The notes under the pieces are model-generated. The model ran no database searches and was not told the origin of the DNA. It was given only the letters and a program-made list of their open reading frames with translations. A stretch of 64,000 bases of DNA. Source: an uncultured Bacteroidales bacterium (GTDB lineage Bacteria; Bacteroidota; Bacteroidia; Bacteroidales; P3). The stretch is from assembly GCA_910578275.1 (NCBI GenBank), contig CAJTPR010000002.1, positions 198,358-262,357 of the forward strand, in the 5' to 3' direction. The position numbers and the translations under genes are program-made. The number at the start of each line of letters is the position of its first letter. Position 1 is the stretch's first letter. Below, piece after piece: positions 1 to 9,332 of this stretch.

Positions 1-60
1 TCCTTCGCGCCTCCTTGCTCCGGCCTTGCTTCCGACTCCGTTTGCGAGTCCGGAGGCTTG

Positions 61-68
61 CAAAAGTA
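61..68 (-). promoter_or_regulatory. Bacteroidota -7 promoter element reading out of the left edge
   Basis: Read on the minus strand these bases are TACTTTTG, a full match to the Bacteroidota -7 consensus TAnnTTTG. The element lies just beyond the stop of the murL-murD fusion and would drive a minus-strand gene that starts outside the window. No good -33 TTTG was identified. Confidence 0.4.
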
Positions 69-95
69 CGTTGAAAATTCGTATTGTACCGCGTT

Positions 96-2960
96 TTATG
101 CGGGATGACTTGCGGCCTTTACCAGACGCATGAATATATCGCCCCGCTGGGCGAAATCCTTGAATTGGTCGTAGCTTGCCGCGGCGGGAGAGAGCAGGCA
201 GGCGTGTCCGGGGCGGGTATGCCGTCTGGCCCATTCCACGATCTGGGGATAGTTTCCGCTTTGCAGGCTATGGGCGGGCACGAGGTTCTTCTGCCGCAAG
301 AGTTCGTGGATTCGTTTTCCGGCTTCGCCCACGAACGCGATGCTTTCCATCGGATGCCGCAAGAAGAAATCCGCCAAGGGCCTGTAATCGATGCCCCGGT
401 CCAGTCCGCCCACGATCAGGCAGTCCACGCCTTTGACGAAAGGCAATTCTTCCACGCTCCTTATCGCTTCCACCGTGGCCTGGGGAATGGTGGAAATGGA
501 ATCGTTGAAATAGTGCCTTTCATCTATGCAGCCCACGTATTGCAGGCGATGCGGCAGGGGCGTGAAAGAGGCGATACGGCTTGTGAGCTTGTCGAAATCC
601 GTTCCTGCGGCATGGGCGGCGAGCAAGGCGGCCATGAGATTGAGTATGTTGTGCCTCCCGACAAGCGGATGGGGTTGTTCGAGACTGAACACGAGTTGGT
701 TCGTCTCCCCGTCGAAGATGCCGTTTCCGGTCGCGTACAACCCTTTTTTGACAGGGTGGTTCAGGCTGTATGAAAACAGGTTGCCGTTTTCCGACTTCGT
801 TTGAAAAGCCCTTGCGCGTTCTTCGATCCTTTCGCGGACCAAGGAATCATCGTCATGGAAAATCACGATGTCTTGTGCCGGATCGCCTGCTATGTTGGCC
901 TTGGCATGCTGGTAGTGGACGAAACTGCGGTAATGGTCCAGATGCTCTTCGTAGAGGTTCAGCAAAACGCCGATATGGGGACTGGTACGGGCCTGTTCCA
1001 GCTGATGGGCCGAAAACTCGCAGACGAGGCAGGTGCGAGGCGTTATTTCGTCCAGTATGTCGAACAGGGGAATGCCCATGTTGCCGGCCGATATGCAGGG
1101 TCTGAACGGAGCAAGCAGGTGACAGGCAAGGGCGGTGGTGGTGCTTTTTCCTTTCGTGCCCGTGATGCCGATGGTCTGTGCCGAATAGGCTCGGAGGAAC
1201 AGGTCGGTCTGTGAAGTGAGTTTGGGACTTTCCAAAAGGGCGGGAAAATCCCTGAACGAGATGCCGGGCGTTTTGACGAAAAGGTCGACTCCGGGCTCGG
1301 CTTTTGCCAGGTCGTCGAGGTAGTTTTTCCCGCAAAGGAAATCGACGTGGCGGTCGTTGCTGAAAATTTCCGAATCTTTCGTGCGTTCGTCGAAGTCTAC
1401 CAACAACAGTGGCTTTTCGGGAAATATCTTTCGGATCAGCTTGTAGGTGCTGATGCCCTCGCGACCCAGTCCCACGATGGCGATCTTTTCCGCCTTGCCG
1501 AAGAACGGACCGAATTTCCTTTGCACCTCTTCGGAACAGGGAATTTCCACCTTGTGACCGGCCGATTCGTTTTGCCGCACGTTTTCGACGGCCTTTCGCA
1601 AGGTTTCGGCGAACAAGGGCGGAAGGTTGTTTTGCGGGGAGAATTCGTTCAGGATCGTGTCGTCCGTCGGCGGGAGGTCTTCTTTTGCGAAAAAACGCGC
1701 CAAGAGCACATGCCCTTTGGCCTGGGGTTTCATTTGCAGCAATGCCCAACGGACCTCGTCCACCGTACCGACGCATTCGAAAGGTTTTACGGGGGCTATT
1801 CCCGCCAGTTCGTCGAGGCAGGGCTGCAATTGCGCGTCGTCGAACAGGTTCTTTCCGAACAACCGGCTGGTCTTTTCCATGCCCATGAAAGGACAAAGGA
1901 TAATGAACGCGAACAGGCATTTGGGACATTTTCCGCACCAGGAGTCGGTCTTGCTGCCGGCATTGCAACTGCGAAAGACGCCATGGTAGCGTGGCAAGGC
2001 GGCGAACAGGCGGGCGATGCCTATTTCGCTCAAGGGGCGCAGGAAACTGAAATAATCGAATTGCGGGTTGATGAAGGTCTTCACGTAATGCCTGAAATCG
2101 TTCTCGAATTCCAGGCTTTTGGAATACTGGTGGTTGATTTCCCGGCCGGGAACGGTGCTTTCTTCGGCGCTGTTCTCGTTGCTCAGGGCGATATGCCGGC
2201 TTCGGCTCAAGGCGGCCGTTACCAGCGAGGCGAAGGCCAGCATGGCCGAAAAAGGCGTGTGGCCGTTGAGGAAGCCTTGCCGGTTGAGTTCCAGCAGGTG
2301 CGGGTCGATGCTGCGGTTCACCACGATGCAGTCCTGGTCTTCGAATCCGGCTTGCAGGCAGCAATTGCGCGTGGCTCCGCGCGGGTTTACGGTCATGGGG
2401 CGGATGCGCGCATGGGGAATGTTCCGCAAGGCTTCGAGGCTCACGACCGAGTCTTTTCCTCCGCCCACGGGCACGATGATGTCGTTTTCCGAGGTCTGGA
2501 AAGCGGATGGCAGGGGTGCGGCCACGGGTTGCTCAAGGCATTCGACTTGCATGAAGTCTTGCAGGGAGGTCGTTATGCCGTTGAGGTAGAAAAACTCGCC
2601 CAGTCCGAGGAAGTACAGTTTCTTGAACCATGCTTTCTGCGGCTCGGACAAGCGGCCGCATTCTATCTTCACCGTCGGCGGGCAGCAGCATTTCCAATAA
2701 CTGACCAGTTCCATCAGGCCGCAATGAAACACGAGGGTTTCGAGCAGGTCTTGCGGGATTTCTTCCGTCTTGTAGAACTTCCGCGCGGGGATTTTCAACG
2801 TAGGGGTGAAAACGTGTCTTTCTTCGCCCCGGGTGTCGCGGACGGCAAAACGGAATTCCATGTCGAAAGAGCCCCCGTCTTGCGCATAGTGAAACGACTT
2901 GTAAACGAAGACCGGATATTGCCGGCGTAATTGTTCGAACTTTTGTTGGTTGTATTCCAT
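96..2960 (-). CDS. Fusion of MurL-type UDP-MurNAc-L-Ala-L-Glu epimerase and MurD-type ligase
   Basis: The 954-residue protein has two enzyme halves. Residues 1 to about 460 resemble MurL, the ATP-dependent epimerase that turns the terminal L-Glu of UDP-MurNAc-L-Ala-L-Glu into D-Glu. They carry a PP-loop-like nucleotide motif GGGKDS (166-171) and a cysteine cluster SWCGKCPKC (340-348). Residues from about 490 to the end form a Mur ligase: a glycine-rich N-terminal loop GLGREG (497-502), the ATP-binding loop GTKGKSTT (601-608) and NLYEEHLDHY (668-677). The partner ligase in Xanthomonas is MurD2, which adds L-Glu rather than D-Glu. Both steps would thus sit on one cytoplasmic polypeptide. The start is an ATG followed by an uninterrupted frame with no internal stop. 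That the ligase half is MurD2-like rather than ordinary MurD is inferred from the fusion partner. Confidence 0.85.
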   Translation of the reverse strand: MEYNQQKFEQLRRQYPVFVYKSFHYAQDGGSFDMEFRFAVRDTRGEERHVFTPTLKIPARKFYKTEEIPQDLLETLVFHCGLMELVSYWKCCCPPTVKIECGRLSEPQKAWFKKLYFLGLGEFFYLNGITTSLQDFMQVECLEQPVAAPLPSAFQTSENDIIVPVGGGKDSVVSLEALRNIPHARIRPMTVNPRGATRNCCLQAGFEDQDCIVVNRSIDPHLLELNRQGFLNGHTPFSAMLAFASLVTAALSRSRHIALSNENSAEESTVPGREINHQYSKSLEFENDFRHYVKTFINPQFDYFSFLRPLSEIGIARLFAALPRYHGVFRSCNAGSKTDSWCGKCPKCLFAFIILCPFMGMEKTSRLFGKNLFDDAQLQPCLDELAGIAPVKPFECVGTVDEVRWALLQMKPQAKGHVLLARFFAKEDLPPTDDTILNEFSPQNNLPPLFAETLRKAVENVRQNESAGHKVEIPCSEEVQRKFGPFFGKAEKIAIVGLGREGISTYKLIRKIFPEKPLLLVDFDERTKDSEIFSNDRHVDFLCGKNYLDDLAKAEPGVDLFVKTPGISFRDFPALLESPKLTSQTDLFLRAYSAQTIGITGTKGKSTTTALACHLLAPFRPCISAGNMGIPLFDILDEITPRTCLVCEFSAHQLEQARTSPHIGVLLNLYEEHLDHYRSFVHYQHAKANIAGDPAQDIVIFHDDDSLVRERIEERARAFQTKSENGNLFSYSLNHPVKKGLYATGNGIFDGETNQLVFSLEQPHPLVGRHNILNLMAALLAAHAAGTDFDKLTSRIASFTPLPHRLQYVGCIDERHYFNDSISTIPQATVEAIRSVEELPFVKGVDCLIVGGLDRGIDYRPLADFFLRHPMESIAFVGEAGKRIHELLRQKNLVPAHSLQSGNYPQIVEWARRHTRPGHACLLSPAAASYDQFKDFAQRGDIFMRLVKAASHPA

Positions 2961-3016
2961 GTTTCTACCCCGTGCGAAAAGGCGTTCAAGGGCCGTAAAA
3001 GTAGTTAAATTCTGCC

Positions 3017-3024
3017 TACATTTG
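3017..3024 (+). promoter_or_regulatory. Putative -7 promoter element for the carboxypeptidase-rlmH unit
   Basis: TACATTTG matches the Bacteroidota -7 consensus TAnnTTTG and lies about 150 bases before the carboxypeptidase start. A near match on the other strand (TATCCTTG at 3041-3048) could serve the divergent murL-murD gene. Neither has a clear -33 TTTG at the usual spacing. Confidence 0.4.
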
Positions 3025-3173
3025 CGGAAGATCGTTTTTGCAAGGATACGGGGCTCCGCTTTTCCCGTTTTCCGGCATCATGGACGGAAAAGGCAATCGC
3101 TTTCAGAAGGTCAGGCTTGCATGTCGGGGCTGGATCTTGCGATGGGACGATGGCGGTCTTCAGGAAACGAAAG

Positions 3174-4727
3174 ATGAAGAAGATTCTTTTTTTGATGTGC
3201 TTGACGTCGTTGCCGTTCCTGCTTTGGGCCAAAGGGGGCATGAAAAGACAGAAGACGTCCAAGGCCGGCATCCAGATGGCCTATACGGTGGAGGAGATGC
3301 GGGACTGGAACCGTTATCCCACCTACCAGACCTATCTCGACCTCATGTACGGCCTTGCCCGGACCTATCCGACCTTGTGCCGGCTGGACACCATCGGCCT
3401 TTCAACCAAGGGACGTCTGATCCTTTGCCTGAAGATTTCCGACAACGTGCATGAGGAAGAGGCCGAACCGGGTTTTTTCTATTCCTCGTCCATCCACGGC
3501 GACGAGTTGACGGGCTTCGTGCTCATGTTGCGACTGGCGGACTACCTGCTGACCCGCTACGGAACCGATCCGGAAGTCACCGCCTTGGTGGACGGAATGC
3601 AGATTTACATCAACCCTTTGTCGAATCCCGACGGAGCGTACGCCGCTTCGGACAACGATGTTTCGGGTGCCACGCGCGAAAATGCCGGCCGGGTGGATCT
3701 CAACCGCAACTACCCCGATGCCTGGAGAGGTGCGCCGGCCACGATCCAGAAGGAGAACAAGGCGATGATGGCGTATGCGATGAAGAACGACTGGGTCATG
3801 TCGGCAAACATCCACGGGGGTTCGGACGTGCTTAATTTTCCTTGGGACGGTTTTCGTTCTTCGTCCAAGAAACATGCCGACTTCGATTGGTGGGAGCAGG
3901 TATGCAAGCGATACGTGGACAGTTGCCGCCGGGTCGATGCCCGTGCTTATAGGGACGTGAACGACAAAGGCTACGTGCACGGTGGCGACTGGTATGTGGT
4001 GAACCACGGCAGGCAAGACTACATGAACGCTTTCGGGCATGTACGCGAACAGACCATCGAGATTTCGTTCACGAAGATGCCGCCCTCTTCCGAGTTGCCC
4101 CGATATTGGGAAATCAACGGCCGTTCGTTGCTTAATTACATGAAAGAGGCCGGATACGGCATACAAGGCCGCGTGCGTGATTCGCTTTCGGGGGATTGGG
4201 TACGCGCCTTGGTAACGGTGCTCGGGCACGACAGGGACAGTTCGCAAGTGTACAGTTCCTCCTTGCACGGCGCGTTTTTCCGTCCGATCGCCGCCGGTTC
4301 CTACGATTTGCTTTTTTCCGCGCCCGGCTACAAGGACAAGGTGGTGACGGGCGTGAAGGTGGACGACTTTTCCGTCACTTGCCGCCATGTTTCCTTGATG
4401 CCTGATTCGTTGCCTGCCGTGGCCGACACGACGACCGTACCGTTCCCGCCCGATACCTTGGCGGGAGAAGGTGCGATAGCCTGGCGTCCGTGCAGTGTCT
4501 ATCCCAATCCGGTACAAGACGTGTTGAACGTGGAGGCGGGCGAGGCGTTTTCGATAAGCGGTATTTATGATGTCGCGGGCAGGGAAGTGCGCGGAATCGT
4601 CGCTCCCGAAGTTTTTTCGACTTGTGCCGAAGTGCAGGTGTCCGGCTTGCCGTCGGGATTGTATTTCCTGGAAGTCCGCGATGTTCCGGGGCAGCGCGTA
4701 CGACGAGTCAAATTCATCAAACGATAG
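3174..4727 (+). CDS. Secreted M14 zinc carboxypeptidase with type IX sorting domain
   Basis: The 517-residue protein begins with a signal peptide (MKKILFLMCL then a hydrophobic core). The M14 metallopeptidase domain follows: zinc ligands H108 and E111 in SSIHGDE, the substrate-binding DLNRNYPD (175-182), the third zinc ligand H214 in NIHGG, and the catalytic E296 in TIEIS. After it comes a carboxypeptidase-regulatory-like beta domain (about 320-400) and a C-terminal sorting domain that begins at YPNPV and ends in a basic tail KFIKR. It should therefore be exported by Sec, cross the outer membrane by type IX secretion, and trim C-terminal residues from peptides at the cell surface. The ATG at 3174 was chosen because the longer frame upstream (from 3117) lacks signal-peptide character. 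rlmH follows after 2 bases. Confidence 0.88.
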   Translation: MKKILFLMCLTSLPFLLWAKGGMKRQKTSKAGIQMAYTVEEMRDWNRYPTYQTYLDLMYGLARTYPTLCRLDTIGLSTKGRLILCLKISDNVHEEEAEPGFFYSSSIHGDELTGFVLMLRLADYLLTRYGTDPEVTALVDGMQIYINPLSNPDGAYAASDNDVSGATRENAGRVDLNRNYPDAWRGAPATIQKENKAMMAYAMKNDWVMSANIHGGSDVLNFPWDGFRSSSKKHADFDWWEQVCKRYVDSCRRVDARAYRDVNDKGYVHGGDWYVVNHGRQDYMNAFGHVREQTIEISFTKMPPSSELPRYWEINGRSLLNYMKEAGYGIQGRVRDSLSGDWVRALVTVLGHDRDSSQVYSSSLHGAFFRPIAAGSYDLLFSAPGYKDKVVTGVKVDDFSVTCRHVSLMPDSLPAVADTTTVPFPPDTLAGEGAIAWRPCSVYPNPVQDVLNVEAGEAFSISGIYDVAGREVRGIVAPEVFSTCAEVQVSGLPSGLYFLEVRDVPGQRVRRVKFIKR

Positions 4728-4729
4728 TC

Positions 4730-5203
4730 ATGCAGATCACGTTCTTGCAAAACGGAAAAACGGAAGAAGCCTATCTCAAAGACGGCTTGGCCTTGTACGA
4801 ACAACGTCTCAGACGGTATGTCTCCTACAAAAGCGAAGTGGTCCCGTCGTTGAAAAACGCCAGGAACATGCCCGCTTCCAGACAGAAGCAGGAAGAATTC
4901 GCGTTGATGAGAAAGTGGTTCGAAAAGGCCGATTGCGTGATTCTGCTGGACGAACACGGGGATTCGTTTTCCTCGGTGGCGTTCGCTTCGTTCCTGCAAC
5001 AAAAGATGAACGCGGGCGTTCGCAATCTCATGTTCGTGGCCGGCGGCCCTTACGGTTTCGCACCTGAGGCACGAACCGCCGCCCAAGGCACCCTTTCGTT
5101 GTCCAAGATGACCTTTTCCCACCAGATGATACGCCTGTTGTTTACCGAACAGCTCTACCGGGCTTTCACGATTCTCAAAGGGGAACCGTATCATAACGAG
5201 TAG
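4730..5203 (+). CDS. rlmH: 23S rRNA (pseudouridine1915-N3)-methyltransferase RlmH
   Basis: The 157-residue protein has the full length of RlmH, the SPOUT-class enzyme that uses SAM to methylate N3 of pseudouridine 1915 in helix 69 of 23S rRNA. Diagnostic stretches are the start MQITFLQNGKTEE, the SAM-binding knot sequence FVAGGPYGF and the C-terminal end LKGEPYHNE. The start codon lies 2 bases after the stop of the carboxypeptidase gene, so the two are probably co-transcribed and translationally coupled although their roles look unrelated. A longer in-frame start at 4622 lies inside the carboxypeptidase gene and is not credible. Confidence 0.95.
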   Translation: MQITFLQNGKTEEAYLKDGLALYEQRLRRYVSYKSEVVPSLKNARNMPASRQKQEEFALMRKWFEKADCVILLDEHGDSFSSVAFASFLQQKMNAGVRNLMFVAGGPYGFAPEARTAAQGTLSLSKMTFSHQMIRLLFTEQLYRAFTILKGEPYHNE

Positions 5204-5267
5204 GCCGGGTTGAATGGATTTCCCGTACAGGTTGCCGGGTCGTGTCCGGTAGGCGGACAAGAAGGTT

Positions 5268-5328
5268 TCTTGCATGAAAGCGGCGGGGCGTTCCGATTTC
5301 CGGAGCGCCCCGCCGCTTTCATGCAAGA
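5268..5328. terminator. Long perfect inverted repeat between convergent genes
   Basis: Bases 5268-5290 and 5306-5328 are perfect reverse complements (23 bases). The stem can extend inwards (5292-5295 with 5301-5304, plus a G-U pair) to about 28 pairs with a 5-base loop. It sits between rlmH (+) and the 1330-residue secreted-protein gene (-), so a bidirectional transcription end is the simplest reading. There is no long T run on either side, which is unusual for an intrinsic terminator. Confidence 0.65.
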
Positions 5329-5339
5329 TGGAAGAAAAA

Positions 5340-8300
5340 TTACCTGACCACGACTTTCTTCACGGCTACTTGCCCGTCGATGTCGATTCTCAGGAAGTAG
5401 ATTCCCGTGATGTCGAGATGCAAGGCCGTTGCGCCCGCAGGAACCTCCATGCGGTTTATCAGGCTTCCGTTGGCGGCGATCACTTCCACGAAGGCCCTCT
5501 CGGGAACGACCAGGTGGAAGCGGCCGTCGTTCGGATTGGGATATACGCGAACCCCGGCAATCTTCCTGCCTTCGTTGGCCACACTGACCGTATAGGCGGC
5601 TTCGGCCACTTTGGAGTCGGCTTTGCCGTTGCTTACGGCGATGGCCTTGATGGTCACGGAGGAGTCTATGGTTATGGGTATGATGTACGGAGAGGAGCCC
5701 GTATTGGGTTCCGATCCGTCAAGGGTGTAGTAGATACGTGCGTTTTCGGTGGTGCAGGAAATGGAAACCTTCGTGCCTTTGGCCACCGTTCCCGAAGCGG
5801 GATTGAATTGAGGCGTGGCCACCGTGTCGATGATTATCTCGCCGATCGTGGTAACCGACCTTTCGGCCGAGATCTTTCCCGTTTCCGTGCCGTAGATACC
5901 GTACACGCGATAGTTGTATCGCGTTTCTTTCTTGAGTCCGGTGAACGTATGCCTGTTTTCCCTGGTCGTCACCGTGTCGTATTTTTCGGCAACGGCTTCT
6001 TTCCAAAGGATCACGCACGAATCCGCGCCGCTTCTCCACGCTACCGTGACGCTGTTCTGGGTCACGCCCTCGGTCCGGAGGTTCGTCACGGCCGGGTATT
6101 CGATTTGGTCATAGGATACTTCGATGCGGCGGATGGCCAGTGCCGCCGTTTCCAGTGCCGCGATTTGCGCATCGTCGATGCCGGGAAGGTAAAATCCGAA
6201 GAAATAGCCTTTTTCGGCTTCTATGTCGAAATAAAGCGAGTCGTAGGAAAATTCCTTGGTCCTGCCGGCAAGATCCACGAAACCCGCCTGAATGCGGTCC
6301 TCCTTGAAAGATCCGTCATGTGAGGCATAGATCCAAAGCGTGTCGTGGCCGAGCGACAGGTTCTCGCTTTGGAACGTCTCTTCCTTGCCTTGGGTCGAGA
6401 AGGCCGCCATGTCGAACCGTAACAAGGCCTTGCCGTCGTATTCCGAGAAGATGGCCGGAGAAATCATCCAGGCATCCTTGATCTTGGCGATCTGGGGTTG
6501 CATGGCGCACAAATCGTAGTTGATCCGGTAATTGTCGTAGGAACTCGGGCCGTAAAGCCAACTTTCACGTTTGTCGTTTTGGAAGGTGATGGTGGTCAAG
6601 TTGTCGCCGGGCTTGCCGCTTTTGGCCGTATATTCGTCGGGCAACGCCTGGAAATTGTTGCTTTGCCTTGTAAGCGATTTTTCATAAGGCATGCCGGCCG
6701 GTGTGGTGAAATTGATTTCACGGATTGCCGAAACGCCCCTTTCTGCTCCGCAAACGGCTTGCAGTTTGGCGTTGTATGTCTGGTTCGTCCTTAACTTGGA
6801 AAATTCGACGGAAGTTTCCTTGGTGCGGACGGTATCCCATTTTCCGGTATTCGGATCCTGCAGGCTGAACATGAAGGTTTCGGCTTCCGAACCTGTCCGG
6901 TTGCCGTCCTCCCATTTCACGGTCACCGAACCATATCCCATCTCGTCTTGGGGCGCTTCGATGTTGACAGGAGCCTGGCAAGGTTTCATTTCGTTCACGG
7001 TTATTCCGTAAAGGGCGAAATATACGCTCGAAGGGTCGCCTTCATGGGTCTGATGGTAGTAATCCATCCGGTAGCGGAACAGATTCTTCGATGTCTTCAA
7101 ATCCACGGTCATGTCGGCGATACCTTGGGAAGTCTGCAACGTCTGCTTGTCGCGGACGGCAATGCGCTTCCATTCCGTTTCGCCGTTTTCCTGCCAGGAA
7201 AAGACCACCGAGTCGCCTTCCCTTACCTTGTAGGGTATGAAGGATTCGCCCTCCATGGCATAGAAGCGGGTGGAGAACGAGGTAGTGATGTTTTCCGTCG
7301 TCCCTCTGTCGAACCAAGGGCTGACGGCATACGACTTGACGAGGTTCGTCGTCATGTCGCGTTTCGACCAGTCCAGGTTGCAAGACAGGATTTCCCCGCC
7401 GGTCATCGTGGTGTATTGTACACGGAAGTCGGAAAGGGTGCTTTTCAAGTACGTTCCGCTGGTGTGATCCAAAGCGGAGTCGGTCACGGTGGGCGATTCC
7501 CAACCGATAGGCAGCGAACTTACCGTTTCGCCGATGAAATTGACATTCGCGGGTAACGTGTAAAAGGGACGAGCCGTATTTTCGGTGTAATTTCCCGAGT
7601 AGGAAACCCCGGTTCCGGTTTCATCCATCATCCATACCAATATGCGGTAGCCCTTGCCGGATTCCAGTCCCGTCAAGGCGAGGTCGCCGCTTCCCACACC
7701 CACCTTGACGATGGTGAATGTAAGGTTGTCCACGCCGTCGAAATAGGTCACGCGTTGGTTTTCGGTATAGGTCACGTCGTTTTTCAGCAGACCCGGGATG
7801 GGTGTTCCGTCGGGCATGGTCATGGAAATGTCCGAGAAGGCCACGACGTATTTGCGACCCTCGGCTTCGGGCAAGTTTATCGTGATGCTGTTCTTGGTGA
7901 CGGCCTTGATCGCGAAAGGTGCGGGGTTACCCATCAATGTGCGCAGTTTCAGGGCTTCCAACGGATTGCCGTAAACGGGGCCGTTGGAGCAAGTGTCGTT
8001 GAAAACGAAGGTGTGGATGTAATAATCGGTGGCGCTTTTGAGATTGTCGAAATGGCTGTACGCGTTCTCGATGTTCGTGTGCACTTCTTCGTTGGCATGC
8101 GTTTGCTCCATTATCTTGGCCACGATGGCCTGACCGTCGCCTAATTTGCCCGGCCGGGGCGAAACGACGGAATTTTCGTAAACCGTACCGTCCACAGGCA
8201 TGTTATCACCTGCCAACGTGGCGTGTTCCGAAATCACGAACAAGGCCTTTTGCCCTTTGTCCCAAGTGGTCGAATTGGTAATGTTGATGGCGTTTTGGCT

Positions 8301-9332
8301 TATAGACATGCTGTTGCTCCATTTCACGTGGGCATCCGAAATGGCCGTGCAGGGTTCAGGAAGCACGAACTGGTAAACGGCCTCTTGCAGGGGTTTGTGG
8401 AATGCTTCCGCCTCGTTTTCCGCATAGGGATCTTTTCCCATGCGGACGGACTGGCATCCTCTTTCAATGGTCGTGATTCCGGAAAATCCTGTCAACCATA
8501 CGCTTTTGTCCTCGTCGGTGACCAGACCCCACTTCATGTTGATTTCGGCGGTATCGTTCCGGTCATCGGTGAAGAAACCTTTGGTCTGCAAGCCGATTTT
8601 TCCGGTCTTGGTGTCGATTTGATAGTTCCAGCTGACGATTTGCTCGTGATTGTCCCTTGCGGTCATGCGGATGTTCTCGTAGCAGATATAGACGATGTCG
8701 CCCTCTTTCTCATAGCCGATCTTGGTGTCGGCGGTACCGTAAAGGGGCGTGGGGACGGTCAGGTCCGAATTCGGGTCGCTTTTCCAGGTTTCCTTGGTGA
8801 CCCAGTTCCCGTTTTCAAAGACTGGTTCGTAATCCGGGTAATAGTTGTGTTCCTTCACGTTCACCAATGCGAAGTAAATGTAGTCGTGTATGTTTCGCTG
8901 GTTCATGAAATGGATGCTGCTATTGTCCCATTTGTCGCTGTGGGCGGTTATGGAGTCGGTAGCGGTAAGGAATACCATGCCGTCGGCGGTGATGCCCGCT
9001 TTGCTTACAAGGCTTTTCCCGAATGAAAAGTTACCCAATTCGATGGAAGCCAGTGTCCTGGTCGCCTTGATCGTGTTGCGTTCGTTGGAAATGAAGTCGT
9101 CACTGCTGGATTCGAGACGGATGGTGTCGGACAAGCCGGGCTTTCCCAGAAGCAAGTCGTTGAGGTTCAATCCTTCGGCATTTTCCAGCAGTAGCGTGGC
9201 CGAAGTACCCAAGTCGTGATAGGGGGTTCCCGTGCCCAGTTCCATCTTGTACGAGGAAATCGGCGTGCCTTGGGCATGAATCAATCCCAGGCCGGCCAAA
9301 AGCCCCAACAGGAAACAAGTTGTTCTTTTCAT
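5340..9332 (-). CDS. Giant type IX secreted multidomain protein (paralogue A)
   Basis: The 1330-residue protein starts with a signal peptide ending near HAQG. The N-terminal ~330 residues form a domain shared with the neighbouring paralogue, with conserved blocks PYHDLG, KIGYE, GDIVYICYEN, WNYQI and GLQTKGF. The middle has fibronectin type III-like repeats alternating with jelly-roll domains of the cleaved-adhesin or MAM kind. Near 1170-1245 is a chitobiase-like beta domain (GTKVSISC, ARIYYTLDGSEPN, SSVTIKAIA). The last ~75 residues are a type A sorting domain starting VYPNPNDGRF and ending KKVVVR. It is expected on the cell surface or released. The likely role is adhesion or binding of glycans, but no catalytic motif was recognised. 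Confidence 0.85.
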   Translation of the reverse strand: MKRTTCFLLGLLAGLGLIHAQGTPISSYKMELGTGTPYHDLGTSATLLLENAEGLNLNDLLLGKPGLSDTIRLESSSDDFISNERNTIKATRTLASIELGNFSFGKSLVSKAGITADGMVFLTATDSITAHSDKWDNSSIHFMNQRNIHDYIYFALVNVKEHNYYPDYEPVFENGNWVTKETWKSDPNSDLTVPTPLYGTADTKIGYEKEGDIVYICYENIRMTARDNHEQIVSWNYQIDTKTGKIGLQTKGFFTDDRNDTAEINMKWGLVTDEDKSVWLTGFSGITTIERGCQSVRMGKDPYAENEAEAFHKPLQEAVYQFVLPEPCTAISDAHVKWSNSMSISQNAINITNSTTWDKGQKALFVISEHATLAGDNMPVDGTVYENSVVSPRPGKLGDGQAIVAKIMEQTHANEEVHTNIENAYSHFDNLKSATDYYIHTFVFNDTCSNGPVYGNPLEALKLRTLMGNPAPFAIKAVTKNSITINLPEAEGRKYVVAFSDISMTMPDGTPIPGLLKNDVTYTENQRVTYFDGVDNLTFTIVKVGVGSGDLALTGLESGKGYRILVWMMDETGTGVSYSGNYTENTARPFYTLPANVNFIGETVSSLPIGWESPTVTDSALDHTSGTYLKSTLSDFRVQYTTMTGGEILSCNLDWSKRDMTTNLVKSYAVSPWFDRGTTENITTSFSTRFYAMEGESFIPYKVREGDSVVFSWQENGETEWKRIAVRDKQTLQTSQGIADMTVDLKTSKNLFRYRMDYYHQTHEGDPSSVYFALYGITVNEMKPCQAPVNIEAPQDEMGYGSVTVKWEDGNRTGSEAETFMFSLQDPNTGKWDTVRTKETSVEFSKLRTNQTYNAKLQAVCGAERGVSAIREINFTTPAGMPYEKSLTRQSNNFQALPDEYTAKSGKPGDNLTTITFQNDKRESWLYGPSSYDNYRINYDLCAMQPQIAKIKDAWMISPAIFSEYDGKALLRFDMAAFSTQGKEETFQSENLSLGHDTLWIYASHDGSFKEDRIQAGFVDLAGRTKEFSYDSLYFDIEAEKGYFFGFYLPGIDDAQIAALETAALAIRRIEVSYDQIEYPAVTNLRTEGVTQNSVTVAWRSGADSCVILWKEAVAEKYDTVTTRENRHTFTGLKKETRYNYRVYGIYGTETGKISAERSVTTIGEIIIDTVATPQFNPASGTVAKGTKVSISCTTENARIYYTLDGSEPNTGSSPYIIPITIDSSVTIKAIAVSNGKADSKVAEAAYTVSVANEGRKIAGVRVYPNPNDGRFHLVVPERAFVEVIAANGSLINRMEVPAGATALHLDITGIYFLRIDIDGQVAVKKVVVR

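Noticed and set aside
1347..2930. 527-residue plus-strand open frame opposite the murL-murD fusion
   Set aside because: The fusion has recognisable motifs in both halves, while the plus-strand frame has none.
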